Shown here in pieces: positions 48,751-57,927 of a DNA stretch of 64,000 bases (positions are counted from its first letter, which is position 1; each line of letters opens with the position of its first letter). Made by a program: the position numbers and the translations under genes. Below the pieces are notes generated by a model. The model had not been told where the DNA came from. It saw only the letters and a list, made by a program, of their open reading frames with translations, and searched no databases. Source of the DNA: Prochlorococcus sp. AG-418-O03 (lineage in GTDB: Bacteria > Cyanobacteriota > Cyanobacteriia > PCC-6307 > Cyanobiaceae); the NCBI GenBank assembly GCA_003213855.1, contig QCMJ01000002.1, positions 1-64,000 on the forward strand, written 5' to 3'.

Positions 48751-50199
48751 CTAATCAAAAGGTAGCATATAGTTAATTTGTTTTGAGGGTTGAATGTTTT
48801 GCAAAAGTAATCTTCCCCAGTTTCTTTTATTTGCTCTTCCATCTAGGATTATTAACTTACCTGAATTTCTTCTTAAAGGAGAAATAGATCTTTCAAGTTT
48901 AATTCTAGCTTGAGGAAGAAAGAAGTCTCTAAACCAATCTTGAGAAAGCTTATTTTTATGAGAGACAGTAATTGCATTAATGGGTTCTGACATATTCGGA
49001 ATCGGAAGTAAAGGAATGATAATTTGTTCTGGAATTTGAATTAAATAAGAATTCATAATCCACCAGTCAAAGCTAGAGCAAAGGATTTCATTTCTACCTG
49101 AGGGAAGTGTCTCTAGCAATACTCTCTTCCCGTAAGTAGAAGCTAATTCTGTAGCAAGATTAGTTTTTAAATCAATATCATCAGACAACACTAAAGTTAA
49201 ACCCTTTCTAAAAAGTATTAACTTTTTGCATTTGTCCAAGATTGAATTGGTAAAAAGAGGATTATTAGGAAGCAACTGTTTAGAGGGTATGTATAAAGAA
49301 ATCTTTTTCTCTTCAAAATTACTCTTAAAATTAATAACCAAGTCAATATCTAAACTATGCTTTTTAAAATACATTTGGAAAAAATTATCTTTTCTCAATG
49401 CTGATAAAAAAACAAATTTGTTATTTGAAAAAAATTCCTTAATTTGAAAAAGTTCATCAATTGGCTGCAAATACAAATTCCAATCTAAATTTGTATCGTT
49501 TAACTTTACCCAGCATGCCCAACCTTGAGATAATGCTTTGTTGACGCTTAAAAATTTATCAGAAAAAAAAGAATTTTCATGAAAAAAATTTGACAAGAAA
49601 CTAATTTCTTTTTCATCTAAATTGATATAACTATTTCCTAAGACCTTTCTCAAGAAGAACTTTTTCTTCAATGAATCATATACTTTTATAAATTTTTGAT
49701 TGATTAATTCAAATTCTTTAAAATTTTTTGTCCAATCCTTTTTAAGTAAAGAAATCCTAAAATGATTTTTTAAATCCTGTTTTATATCCTCAATTCCTGA
49801 ATAAACTATTTGATGATTTCTAAGATTACGAGAATTGGGATCATTAAGAAAATTTTGGATAGTTATCAAGTGAACATGATGATTTGCAAAAATAAATTGA
49901 TCATTTTTCAAAATAAAATTAAAACCTAGATTTTTCAATGAATCAATCTGAAATTGGCTTATAAATTGGATTTTTTCTTTAGATAAAATAAAAATTGAAT
50001 CCTCTTCCTTTAAAAATAAAGAAATCAAAATTGGAGGTAACCAATCATAGCTAGAGAAAATTTCTGAATTAATTAGATAGGTAGAATCATTTTCAATACA
50101 TTTGGAAACTATCCTCCCAAAAGAATATATGTGCTCCCAATTAATACTTTGATCTCTCAAAAAAGTTTTCAAATATTGATGACTTAAAATTTCAAGCAT
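48751..50199 (-). CDS. Degenerate DinG-like helicase
   Basis: A 482-aa protein. The C-terminus (ARIKLERSISPLRRNSGKLIILDGRANKRNWG) resembles the helicase C domain of DinG/XPD, where the SPLRR stretch replaces GRLIR. No Walker A (GKT/GKS) or DEAH box is seen in the N-terminal part, so ATPase activity is doubtful. Marine cyanobacterial relatives are called helicase by similarity. It is encoded next to recA, consistent with a DNA-repair link but not proof. Confidence 0.6.
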   Translation of the reverse strand: MLEILSHQYLKTFLRDQSINWEHIYSFGRIVSKCIENDSTYLINSEIFSSYDWLPPILISLFLKEEDSIFILSKEKIQFISQFQIDSLKNLGFNFILKNDQFIFANHHVHLITIQNFLNDPNSRNLRNHQIVYSGIEDIKQDLKNHFRISLLKKDWTKNFKEFELINQKFIKVYDSLKKKFFLRKVLGNSYINLDEKEISFLSNFFHENSFFSDKFLSVNKALSQGWACWVKLNDTNLDWNLYLQPIDELFQIKEFFSNNKFVFLSALRKDNFFQMYFKKHSLDIDLVINFKSNFEEKKISLYIPSKQLLPNNPLFTNSILDKCKKLILFRKGLTLVLSDDIDLKTNLATELASTYGKRVLLETLPSGRNEILCSSFDWWIMNSYLIQIPEQIIIPLLPIPNMSEPINAITVSHKNKLSQDWFRDFFLPQARIKLERSISPLRRNSGKLIILDGRANKRNWGRLLLQNIQPSKQINYMLPFD

Positions 50200-50294
50200 T
50201 TATAATTAATTTAATTTCAAAAACATGCAAAATTTATGAACCTAATATACAAAAAATTGGTATCAATAAAAGAGGGTCTTGAATTAATTGATTT

Positions 50295-51134
50295 ATGAAA
50301 ATTGGAATAGTAGGATTAGGATTAATTGGTGGTTCTTTAGGATTAAAACTCCAAAGTCTAAATCATACAATTTATGGAATAGCAAATAATGAATTTAATG
50401 AAAAAAAAGCTAAGGATAAAAAACTTGCAAATTTTGTTAGCTGTGATCTGAGCTTATTAAAAAAATGTGAGCTAATAATTTTGGCATTGCCTATCAAAGA
50501 TTTGATCAGTCCGTCGCAACAATTAGTAGCATCAATACCTCAGGAAACAATACTAACTGATGTAGGGTCTGTAAAAGAACCAATTGTAAATACATGGGAA
50601 AATTCACATCCTCTATTTATTGGATCTCATCCAATGGCAGGCACAGAAAAAAAAGGAGTTGATTCAGGTTTTGAAGGTCTTTTTAAAAATGCAAAATGGA
50701 TTATTACCCCAACACAAAATAGTGATTTAAATTCAGTCAGAACTATTGCCGAGCTCATAAAATCAATGGATTGTGAAATTTGCCAAGCTTCGCCAAAAGA
50801 GCATGATGAAGCAGTATCTCTAATTTCTCATTTGCCTATATTTTTAGCTTCTGCCCTCATAGAAACTGCGCAAACAAAAAATAATCAATCTTTATTAGAT
50901 CTCTCGCAAAAATTAGCTGCTACAGGATTTGCTGACACTTCGAGAGTTGGCGGAGGCAATGAACAACTAGGCCTAGATTTAGCTATTAATAATCAGATTA
51001 ATGTTTTAAATTCCATAAATAATTTTAAAAATAAGCTGAATATACTGGAATCTCTTATTAAAGAAAAAAATTGGGATTTACTTTCTAAAAAACTTGCTGA
51101 AGCAAAAGAAAACAGACAAAATTTTATAAACTAA
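50295..51134 (+). CDS. tyrA: Prephenate/arogenate dehydrogenase
   Basis: A 279-aa enzyme of tyrosine synthesis. The NADP-binding GLGLIGG is at residues 7-13, and the catalytic His is in SHPMAGTEKKG. Cyanobacterial TyrA usually uses arogenate and NADP. The last 11 bases overlap the convergent carotenoid gene. Confidence 0.95.
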   Translation: MKIGIVGLGLIGGSLGLKLQSLNHTIYGIANNEFNEKKAKDKKLANFVSCDLSLLKKCELIILALPIKDLISPSQQLVASIPQETILTDVGSVKEPIVNTWENSHPLFIGSHPMAGTEKKGVDSGFEGLFKNAKWIITPTQNSDLNSVRTIAELIKSMDCEICQASPKEHDEAVSLISHLPIFLASALIETAQTKNNQSLLDLSQKLAATGFADTSRVGGGNEQLGLDLAINNQINVLNSINNFKNKLNILESLIKEKNWDLLSKKLAEAKENRQNFIN

Positions 51135-52629
51135 AATTTTCTATACCTTTGGAAGCTAAAATTTGCCTTGAAACCATTAATGCAGACTGACTAACACCTG
51201 CAGTCCCCTCTCCTGGATAAATCGAATCTCCACATAACCATAAACCTTCAAAAGGTGTCCTACTTGATAATCCAAATAAACCAAAAATATCTGGATTTTG
51301 ACCAAGCCCGCCTACTATTCCATTAGGTCTTTTTGTCCATTTTTCGAAGCCCAATGGAGTTGCTAATTCTCTATGTAGCCATTTTTCAGGATCAATCTCA
51401 AATTGACTTTCCAATTCAAGGGATATTTTTTTCATGAAACCATTTTTTTTCTTTAAGTAAGTTCGTTTATCTAGATCAAACCAATCTTTAGTTTTGGTAA
51501 AGATACTGGCAATTAAAGTAACCTCACCTTTTGGCGCTCTTCCATCACCATCATCACTAATTGATACAAATAACGAACAAAATTCTTTTGAAACAAATTG
51601 ATAATGATTGGAGAATGTTTTTTTAATATGTTCCTTTTTTAAGGCTGAATAAAAAACTACAGCTCCACTTGGATCAGGCAAATTATTAAGTCGATTTTTA
51701 TAATTTTTTTTTCTTTCTAAAGGATCTTTCAAATGCTTGAGCAAAGATTGTGGAGGTGCGGTATAAATCACATCTTTTGCTTGATAAATAAATGATTTTT
51801 TTTTCGAATTAGCAGATAGTTGCCAACACATATTTACGTCGTCAAAAGTTATAGAATTAACTTCTTGTCCAAAAATTAAATTAACTCCAGTTTTAATTAA
51901 TGAACTTTCTAATGATTCACTTAAAGACTGCATAGATTTTTTAAGATGCCACAGACCATGTGGCTGTTGACAAATCTGAAGAACAGTAGATCCATATAAT
52001 GCTGCAGTACTATAAACGTCTTCTTGAGAATAAAGTTTTAGTTGAAGATTTAAGAATTTAATCAAGCGCTCATTCTTGGATAATCCACATATCCGCAATA
52101 GATCAAAAATAGTAGATTTAAGTAAGATACCTGTGACAAGGTTTGAAGGTACTAGTGCTTTGAGAAGTTGAGAAAAATCCCAAAAATTACTTATTGGTAA
52201 TACAGGATTATTATTAGCAAATATCCAATTACTTTCATGTATTAGGGTACAAAGCTTCCAAAATCTTTGACTACCAGGAAACTGCATTTCTCGTTCAGCA
52301 ATCCATTTACTTTTTTCATACCAAATAGGTATAGGATTACCACCATCATTTAAATCAACAATGCAAGCAGGGTCTAAAATTGTGGCTTCTGGGGATGGAA
52401 TATCTAAAAAATCAAAAATTCTAGAATGTATTCCTCCCTTCTCTAAACCAGCAACTTGAGTTGCGCCAACATCGAAAGTATAATTCTTTCTTTTAAAAGT
52501 ACCGGCACATCCTCCGGCTTGAGTATGAGATTCGATTAAAGTCACTGATAAGCCTTGTTTTGATAAAATCGCTGCAGAAGTTAGTCCTGCTATACCAGCG
52601 CCTACAACAATAACTTCAGACTTTTTCAT
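51124..52629 (-). CDS. Carotenoid desaturase/isomerase family flavoprotein (CrtD/CrtH-like)
   Basis: A 501-aa FAD protein: dinucleotide-binding VVGAGIAGLTSAAILSKQG (about 7-25) and the C-terminal LWLCGDSIYPGEGTAGVSQSALM signature of phytoene-dehydrogenase relatives. Similar to CrtD (3',4'-desaturase) and CrtH (isomerase) types; these cannot be told apart with certainty by eye. It probably acts on thylakoid carotenoids. Confidence 0.8.
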   Translation of the reverse strand: MKKSEVIVVGAGIAGLTSAAILSKQGLSVTLIESHTQAGGCAGTFKRKNYTFDVGATQVAGLEKGGIHSRIFDFLDIPSPEATILDPACIVDLNDGGNPIPIWYEKSKWIAEREMQFPGSQRFWKLCTLIHESNWIFANNNPVLPISNFWDFSQLLKALVPSNLVTGILLKSTIFDLLRICGLSKNERLIKFLNLQLKLYSQEDVYSTAALYGSTVLQICQQPHGLWHLKKSMQSLSESLESSLIKTGVNLIFGQEVNSITFDDVNMCWQLSANSKKKSFIYQAKDVIYTAPPQSLLKHLKDPLERKKNYKNRLNNLPDPSGAVVFYSALKKEHIKKTFSNHYQFVSKEFCSLFVSISDDGDGRAPKGEVTLIASIFTKTKDWFDLDKRTYLKKKNGFMKKISLELESQFEIDPEKWLHRELATPLGFEKWTKRPNGIVGGLGQNPDIFGLFGLSSRTPFEGLWLCGDSIYPGEGTAGVSQSALMVSRQILASKGIENFSL

Positions 52630-52633
52630 TAAA

Positions 52634-53512
52634 ATGCAAAAATTATCTCCTATTGAAATTAACGAAATTTGTGAAGAATTAGGTGAAACCTATCCAAAAA
52701 GTATTGAAAAAGTACATGGTGGCGATATTCATAATGCATGGCGAATAGAATTCTCAAACAAAAAGTTATTCCTTAAAAGAAACATTAGAAACAAAAAATT
52801 TCTTGAATTTGAAAAATATTGTCTCCAAAATTTGAGAAAATATATTAATCAAGAAAACTTAGTTATTCCTGAAGTTATTGCATATAAAAATATAAAAAAT
52901 ATAGAGATTCTTTTAATTGAATGGATAGATATGCATAACTTTGACCAAAAAAAGCTTGGAAAAGGTTTAGGTGAATTGCACTTGAAATCAGCTGAATCTA
53001 ACCCCAAAATGTTTGGGTTTCCAGTTGAAGGTTTTATCGGAACAACAGATCAGAAAAAAGGCTTAGAAGATAATTGGATAGATTGTTTTTTAAACTTAAG
53101 GATAATACCTCAATTATTAAGTCTTAAATCGAGAATTTTAGATAAAGAAATTATAAATAAAGTTAAAGAAAAAATTAAATCAGAATTGCTGAATCACAAA
53201 CCAATAAATGCTCTAGTTCATGGTGATTTATGGTCAGGCAATGCAGGAATGGACAAAAATGGAAAGGGGGTTATATTTGACCCTGCATCTTGGTGGGCAG
53301 ATAATGAAGTAGATATAGCTATGACAAAACTATTTGGAGGTTTTAGAAAAGAATTTTATGAAGAATACCATAGAATTTTTCCTATAAAAAACGGATTTGA
53401 AAAAAGAATTATTATTTATAATTTTTATCACATATTGAATCATGCCAATATGTTTGGAGGAGGGTACTTAAACCAAGTTGAAGATTACGTAAAAGCAATT
53501 CTTAATATGTAA
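52634..53512 (+). CDS. Fructosamine kinase-family protein
   Basis: A 292-aa kinase of the protein-kinase-like fold. A GGDIHNAWRIE glycine-rich start, the VHGDLWSGNAGMDKNGKG catalytic loop and IFDPASWWADNEVDIAMT metal site are typical. Family members repair glycated amines or proteins. It is divergent from the carotenoid gene with 4 bases between starts. Confidence 0.88.
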   Translation: MQKLSPIEINEICEELGETYPKSIEKVHGGDIHNAWRIEFSNKKLFLKRNIRNKKFLEFEKYCLQNLRKYINQENLVIPEVIAYKNIKNIEILLIEWIDMHNFDQKKLGKGLGELHLKSAESNPKMFGFPVEGFIGTTDQKKGLEDNWIDCFLNLRIIPQLLSLKSRILDKEIINKVKEKIKSELLNHKPINALVHGDLWSGNAGMDKNGKGVIFDPASWWADNEVDIAMTKLFGGFRKEFYEEYHRIFPIKNGFEKRIIIYNFYHILNHANMFGGGYLNQVEDYVKAILNM

Positions 53513-53519
53513 TCTTTAA

Positions 53520-53885
53520 CTAACCTAAATATGTCTTCTTAAGATTTTGTACCTTATCTAAAACAGCTTCACGATTTTCACTGGTACGAAGATTTTGCCA
53601 GCTCCATTGACCGACAACAATGACCCCTAGCAGTTCTAGTAAACCAGGGAGAATTGGGAAAAAGTTTATCGTGTCAATGACAACTTTAATTATTATCTGA
53701 GCTATTACGACAACAGCAATTATGCCTGCCGCCTTCCCGTACTTGCCCATTTGAGTCCAATCAACATTACCAAGGGTTTCGTTGACTTTTCCCATAACAT
53801 CAGAGTACTTCTCTGAAAAACTTTTGGTTTCTGAGCTTGTATCGGAGCCGGAGTCTTGGTTTGACTCTGGAGTGTTATCACTCAT
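53520..53885 (-). CDS. CAAD-domain membrane protein (CURT1-like)
   Basis: A 121-aa protein: a disordered Ser/Asp-rich N-terminus (about 1-25), an amphipathic helix, then two transmembrane helices (about 50-72 and 75-95) and a C-terminal amphipathic helix. This is the CAAD domain, found fused to some cyanobacterial tRNA synthetases and in plant CURT1, which bends thylakoid membranes. Here it stands alone. Confidence 0.85.
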   Translation of the reverse strand: MSDNTPESNQDSGSDTSSETKSFSEKYSDVMGKVNETLGNVDWTQMGKYGKAAGIIAVVVIAQIIIKVVIDTINFFPILPGLLELLGVIVVGQWSWQNLRTSENREAVLDKVQNLKKTYLG

Positions 53886-54179
53886 GAATTCAGTAAACTT
53901 AATATATGAACCAGACAGTATCGGAAAAAACGTCTATTGACTACCTTTTTGTTGTGCAAAATTCCGAACCGAAACATTTTGTATTTTTTTAGAGGCTTTG
54001 CCATATAAGGTTTCTGAAAATATTTAAACTTAAAATTGATTTATAAAAACTTCACATTATGGTCTAGTTCTAACAAAAACATTAATTAATTATAGTAATA
54101 AGAAAAATTTAAAAGTCTAAAATTTTTATTTTAATTATTATATTTTCATAGTTTATCTCGCAAAAATTAAAGGATTTCA
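53886..54179. other. Divergent spacer, CAAD gene / ThiF-MoeB gene
   Basis: 294 AT-rich bases that should hold both promoters; no gene, tRNA or convincing repeat is seen. AAAGGA precedes the ThiF-type start by 6 bases. Confidence 0.4.
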
Positions 54180-55325
54180 ATGTCCAAAGATATAAAATTT
54201 AATTTCTTAAACTCTGATGAAGAAGAAAGATATCAAAAACATTTGACCCTAAAAGAGATAGGTTATGAGGGCCAACTAAATCTTAAAAACAGCTCAGTAT
54301 TATGCATCGGTGCAGGTGGGCTTGGTTCTTCAGTTTTACTTTATCTAGCCGCAGCAGGAATTGGGAGAATTGGAATAGTTGATAACGATCAAGTTGAAAA
54401 GTCTAATCTCCAGAGACAGATAATTCATGAAACAAATACTATTGGCAATCTTAAAATTAATTCTGCTCGGGAAAGAATTAAAAAATTCAATCCTAATTGT
54501 GAAATATTAACATTTTCAAAGAGAATTAATCCTAAAAATGCTCTTGAATTAATAAAGGAATTTGATGTTATTTGTGATTGCTCGGATAACTTTGGAACAA
54601 GATATTTAATAAATGATTCATGCCTAATATTAAATAAACCCCTAGTCTTTGGAAGTGTACAAGGCTTTGAAGGGCAAGTGAGTGTTTTCAATTTATATAA
54701 AAATAGTCCTAATTTAAGAGACTTACTTCCAGAATCACCTTCAAAAAATGCTGCCCCAAGTTGTTCAGAATACGGGGTTGTGGGTGTTTCAACAGGTTTA
54801 ATAGGAATTCTTCAGGTTAATGAAATAATCAAAATCATTTTGAAAAAAGGTGAAATTTTAGATGGGAAGATTTTAATTTTTGATCTATTGAATATGAATA
54901 TGAAAAAATTACATCTAAAAAGTGATCAGTTAAATAAACGAATAAAAAATTTGTCTCAGTTTGAGGGCTTTTATAATAGCGACGAATATTGTGAAAAAAA
55001 TAATGAAATAAACAGTATTAATGCTAATGAATTTAATAGTTTATACAAAGCAAAACCCAACAAAATTCTTTTAATTGATGTTAGAGAAAATGAAGAATTT
55101 TCTACATCTGCGATAGAGGGATCTATCTCAATTCCCTTAAGTCATTTGAACCAAGAATCTGACTTAAAATTTATTCAAAAAGAAAGTATAAATAAAGAGG
55201 TCTTCACTATATGTAAATCGGGGAAACGTTCTGAAAAAGCTTCAAGAATCTTGTCTCAATTTAAAATTCAGTCAAGATCTATTAAAGGCGGCATCGAAAA
55301 GGTAAAAAAAATATTGTGCAATTAA
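54180..55325 (+). CDS. ThiF/MoeB-type E1-like enzyme fused to rhodanese
   Basis: A 381-aa protein. The adenylating domain has GAGGLGSSVLLYLAAAGIG and NLQRQIIH; the C-terminal rhodanese domain (about 275-380) has the loop CKSGKR. It would adenylate the C-terminal Gly of a ThiS/MoaD-like sulfur carrier and help sulfur transfer. The zinc-binding CxxC pairs of MoeB appear to be lost; the catalytic Cys region PSCSEYGVVG remains. The carrier partner is not nearby, so thiamine or molybdopterin roles cannot be told apart. Confidence 0.85.
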   Translation: MSKDIKFNFLNSDEEERYQKHLTLKEIGYEGQLNLKNSSVLCIGAGGLGSSVLLYLAAAGIGRIGIVDNDQVEKSNLQRQIIHETNTIGNLKINSARERIKKFNPNCEILTFSKRINPKNALELIKEFDVICDCSDNFGTRYLINDSCLILNKPLVFGSVQGFEGQVSVFNLYKNSPNLRDLLPESPSKNAAPSCSEYGVVGVSTGLIGILQVNEIIKIILKKGEILDGKILIFDLLNMNMKKLHLKSDQLNKRIKNLSQFEGFYNSDEYCEKNNEINSINANEFNSLYKAKPNKILLIDVRENEEFSTSAIEGSISIPLSHLNQESDLKFIQKESINKEVFTICKSGKRSEKASRILSQFKIQSRSIKGGIEKVKKILCN

Positions 55326-55338
55326 TTTTTAAGAATAG

Positions 55339-56499
55339 TTAGTAATCTACACCTCTTTTCAAATCAACTCCCACATTTGCATAATGTTTATGACAAACCA
55401 TTTCAGAGTAAACATCAGCTAGTTCAAAGTATGAAGGTTCATTTTTACACCTCCCCGTAATTACAACTTCTGTATCTGCTGGTTTTTTTAAGAGCGTTTG
55501 ATGTATTGATTCCACAGGTAACAACTCTAAATCAACAGTTGGATTCAATTCATCTAAAATAATTGTTTTATACAAGCCAGACAAAATAGCAGCTTTAGCA
55601 ATTTCCCATGCTCTTTCAGCCTCAACATAATCAATTGGTTGTTGCTGACCTCTCCATACGATGGCATCTCTGCCTGAACGTAAATGATCTACTAAATGAG
55701 GGTAACTCTCTCTCAAAGCTTCTATGGCAGCATCTTCTGTATATCCATTTCCACCTTTTAACCACTGTAATATTAAAACTCTATGACTTTTATCTTGAGA
55801 TATTCCTTTACCGATAGCTTGCAGAGCCTTACCGAGTGCACTTGTGGATTTACCCTTTCCTTCACCTGTATAAATCTCAATTCCACCACTAGAACTAATT
55901 TGTTTGTTTAGTTCTGCTGAGTCTCTTATCAAGCGTGGTCTCATTTCTGAATGGAGTTGAGATATTCTTACCAACGAGGGCGGGGCTGCCCTTCCAGTAA
56001 TAATTATTTCTAATCCATCTGGACGATTGTGAAGAGAATCAACTACTTCATTGATATCAAGCATTCCTAAATCAAGAACTGGATTCAACTCATCGAGTAC
56101 AACTACAGAATAAAGAGAACTAGCAATTGCTCCTTTAGCAATATTCCAACCTCTTTCAGCCTCACCAACATCAAACCTTGTCACTTGGTCTGCAGTAAAG
56201 AATTCGGATCTTCCTGTCCTTACATGGTCAATTAAATGTGGAAAGCCTCTTTGTAAAGCCTCTATAGCTGAATCCTCGTCATATGGCCTCTCAGGACCTT
56301 TTAAAAATCTTAGAAGTAAAACTCTTGACTGTCTTTTTTCGCAAATTCCTAATCCTATTGTCCTGAGAACTACTCCCAATGCAGCCTGACTTTTCCCCTT
56401 ACCCTCTCCATCATAAATATGTAATTGACCTTTTGATCTCTCTTGACTGTCACTTGCTGTGACAATTCCAATTCCTCTATTTCTACTCGTATTCGTCAA
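55339..56499 (-). CDS. Tandem-duplicated CobO/BtuR-type corrinoid adenosyltransferase
   Basis: A 386-aa protein made of two CobO-like units. Each has a P-loop GEGKGKS (31-37 and 212-218) and a LDELNP motif (about 135-140 and in the second half). The usual enzyme has one unit of about 200 aa and adenosylates cob(I)yrinate diamide. The doubled protein may be a fused pseudodimer. With the CbiG-CobJ fusion at 22 kb it would support B12 synthesis. Confidence 0.87.
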   Translation of the reverse strand: MTNTSRNRGIGIVTASDSQERSKGQLHIYDGEGKGKSQAALGVVLRTIGLGICEKRQSRVLLLRFLKGPERPYDEDSAIEALQRGFPHLIDHVRTGRSEFFTADQVTRFDVGEAERGWNIAKGAIASSLYSVVVLDELNPVLDLGMLDINEVVDSLHNRPDGLEIIITGRAAPPSLVRISQLHSEMRPRLIRDSAELNKQISSSGGIEIYTGEGKGKSTSALGKALQAIGKGISQDKSHRVLILQWLKGGNGYTEDAAIEALRESYPHLVDHLRSGRDAIVWRGQQQPIDYVEAERAWEIAKAAILSGLYKTIILDELNPTVDLELLPVESIHQTLLKKPADTEVVITGRCKNEPSYFELADVYSEMVCHKHYANVGVDLKRGVDY

Positions 56500-56607
56500 T
56501 TGAACAAAATTAATAAATTTAATCTAAGATATAGATAATAATATTATTAAAGATTTAATAATAAATACAACCTATTCATAGGTAATTTGAATTTTAAAGT
56601 AATTACC

Positions 56608-57432
56608 ATGTTCAATCAACTAGAAATTCTCTCTGATGAACAAAATGAAAAGCTTTATACAATTAGAAGTTACTTTAAGAAACTTGATAGTGCTTGTATT
56701 GCTTATTCCGGAGGAGTTGACAGTACATTAGTAGCATCATTAGCATTCGAACAATTAGGTAGTAAAGCAATTGCAATAACAGGTATTTCTCCTGCATTAG
56801 CCAATACTCTTCGAGAAGAGGCAAGGAGCCAAGCAAAATGGATTGGAGTAAAGCATATAGAAATTAAAACATCAGAATTAGAACAATCAAGTTACAGTAA
56901 AAATCCTATGGATAGGTGCTTTGCATGCAAAAAAGAGCTTCACAAACATACAACCTTCCTCTCAAAAAAACTTAATTACAAGATCGTTTTAGATGGAGTC
57001 AATCTAGATGATCTTAAAGATTACAGACCGGGTATACAAGCCTCAAAACAAGCAGGAGTTATCTCTCCCCTCGCAAAATTTAAATTCTCAAAGCAAGACA
57101 TTAGGGATATTTCAAAAGCATTAGGTTTTCCTTGGTGGGATAAACCTGCTCAACCTTGCTTATCATCAAGATTTCCTTATGGCCATGAAATAACTAGCGA
57201 AAGGCTAAAAATGGTTGAGAAAGCAGAAGAATACCTCAAAGAAGGTGGATTATCTGAGGTTAGAGTTCGATGCCAAGGCTCAACTGCAAGAATAGAAATC
57301 CCTCAACATGAATTGAAGAATTTTTTTAGCAAATATAATTTTAGTGAGTTAGTTCAATATTTTTCTAATTTAGGATTTAATTGCACAAGCTTAGATCTTG
57401 AAGGACTAATAAGCGGAAAATTAAATAGGTAA
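56608..57432 (+). CDS. larE: LarE-type ATP-dependent sacrificial sulfur transferase
   Basis: 274 aa from ATG at 56608; a TTG at 56587 is an alternative. The PP-loop SGGVDS is at 34-39, a CxxC pair at C104/C107, and the sacrificial-type cysteine at C184 (PAQPCLSSRFPYG). LarE donates its own sulfur for the nickel-pincer cofactor of lactate racemase in Lactobacillus. No larB/larC genes are in the window, so the product here is unclear. Confidence 0.85.
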   Translation: MFNQLEILSDEQNEKLYTIRSYFKKLDSACIAYSGGVDSTLVASLAFEQLGSKAIAITGISPALANTLREEARSQAKWIGVKHIEIKTSELEQSSYSKNPMDRCFACKKELHKHTTFLSKKLNYKIVLDGVNLDDLKDYRPGIQASKQAGVISPLAKFKFSKQDIRDISKALGFPWWDKPAQPCLSSRFPYGHEITSERLKMVEKAEEYLKEGGLSEVRVRCQGSTARIEIPQHELKNFFSKYNFSELVQYFSNLGFNCTSLDLEGLISGKLNR

Positions 57433-57440
57433 TATTGAAT

Positions 57441-57875
57441 TTAAACAACTGTCCTTATCTGTTTAGGAACTGCTTGAGGTGGATTTCGCTCAATGACACG
57501 CAAAGAATGTTCTTTTGCCATCAAAGATTCAATTAAATATTGACTAGCCACTTCAGGCATCATATTTTGACCACATGTAAAAATATCGACTGCAGAATAA
57601 TTAGATTCAGGCCAAGTATGTATTGAAATATGAGATTCAGCCAGTAGTGCTATTGCCGTAACCCCTTGGGGCTCAAATTTATTACTTATCAAATTAAGAA
57701 CTGTTGCATTTGCCAATTTAGCAGCTCTATTTAAAATACAGCGCAAAAAGGATTCGTCATTTAATTTTTCGCGATCGCATCTATAAAGTTCCAATAAAAG
57801 GTGTTTACTTTGATGACTTAATTTTTGCTCATCACTTAACGAACTTAAAGTTTGACTTTTTTTGTAGATTTCCAT
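57441..57875 (-). CDS. speD: S-adenosylmethionine decarboxylase proenzyme
   Basis: A 144-aa pyruvoyl enzyme. Self-cleavage should fall between E80 and S81 (LLAESHISIHTWPE) to make the pyruvoyl group; H86 and C101 match catalytic residues. It makes the aminopropyl donor for spermidine. Confidence 0.95.
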   Translation of the reverse strand: MEIYKKSQTLSSLSDEQKLSHQSKHLLLELYRCDREKLNDESFLRCILNRAAKLANATVLNLISNKFEPQGVTAIALLAESHISIHTWPESNYSAVDIFTCGQNMMPEVASQYLIESLMAKEHSLRVIERNPPQAVPKQIRTVV

Positions 57876-57927
57876 TTAAGAAATTTATATGAAATTAAGA
57901 TTAGCTAAAAATCATCCCTTTTTTTTA

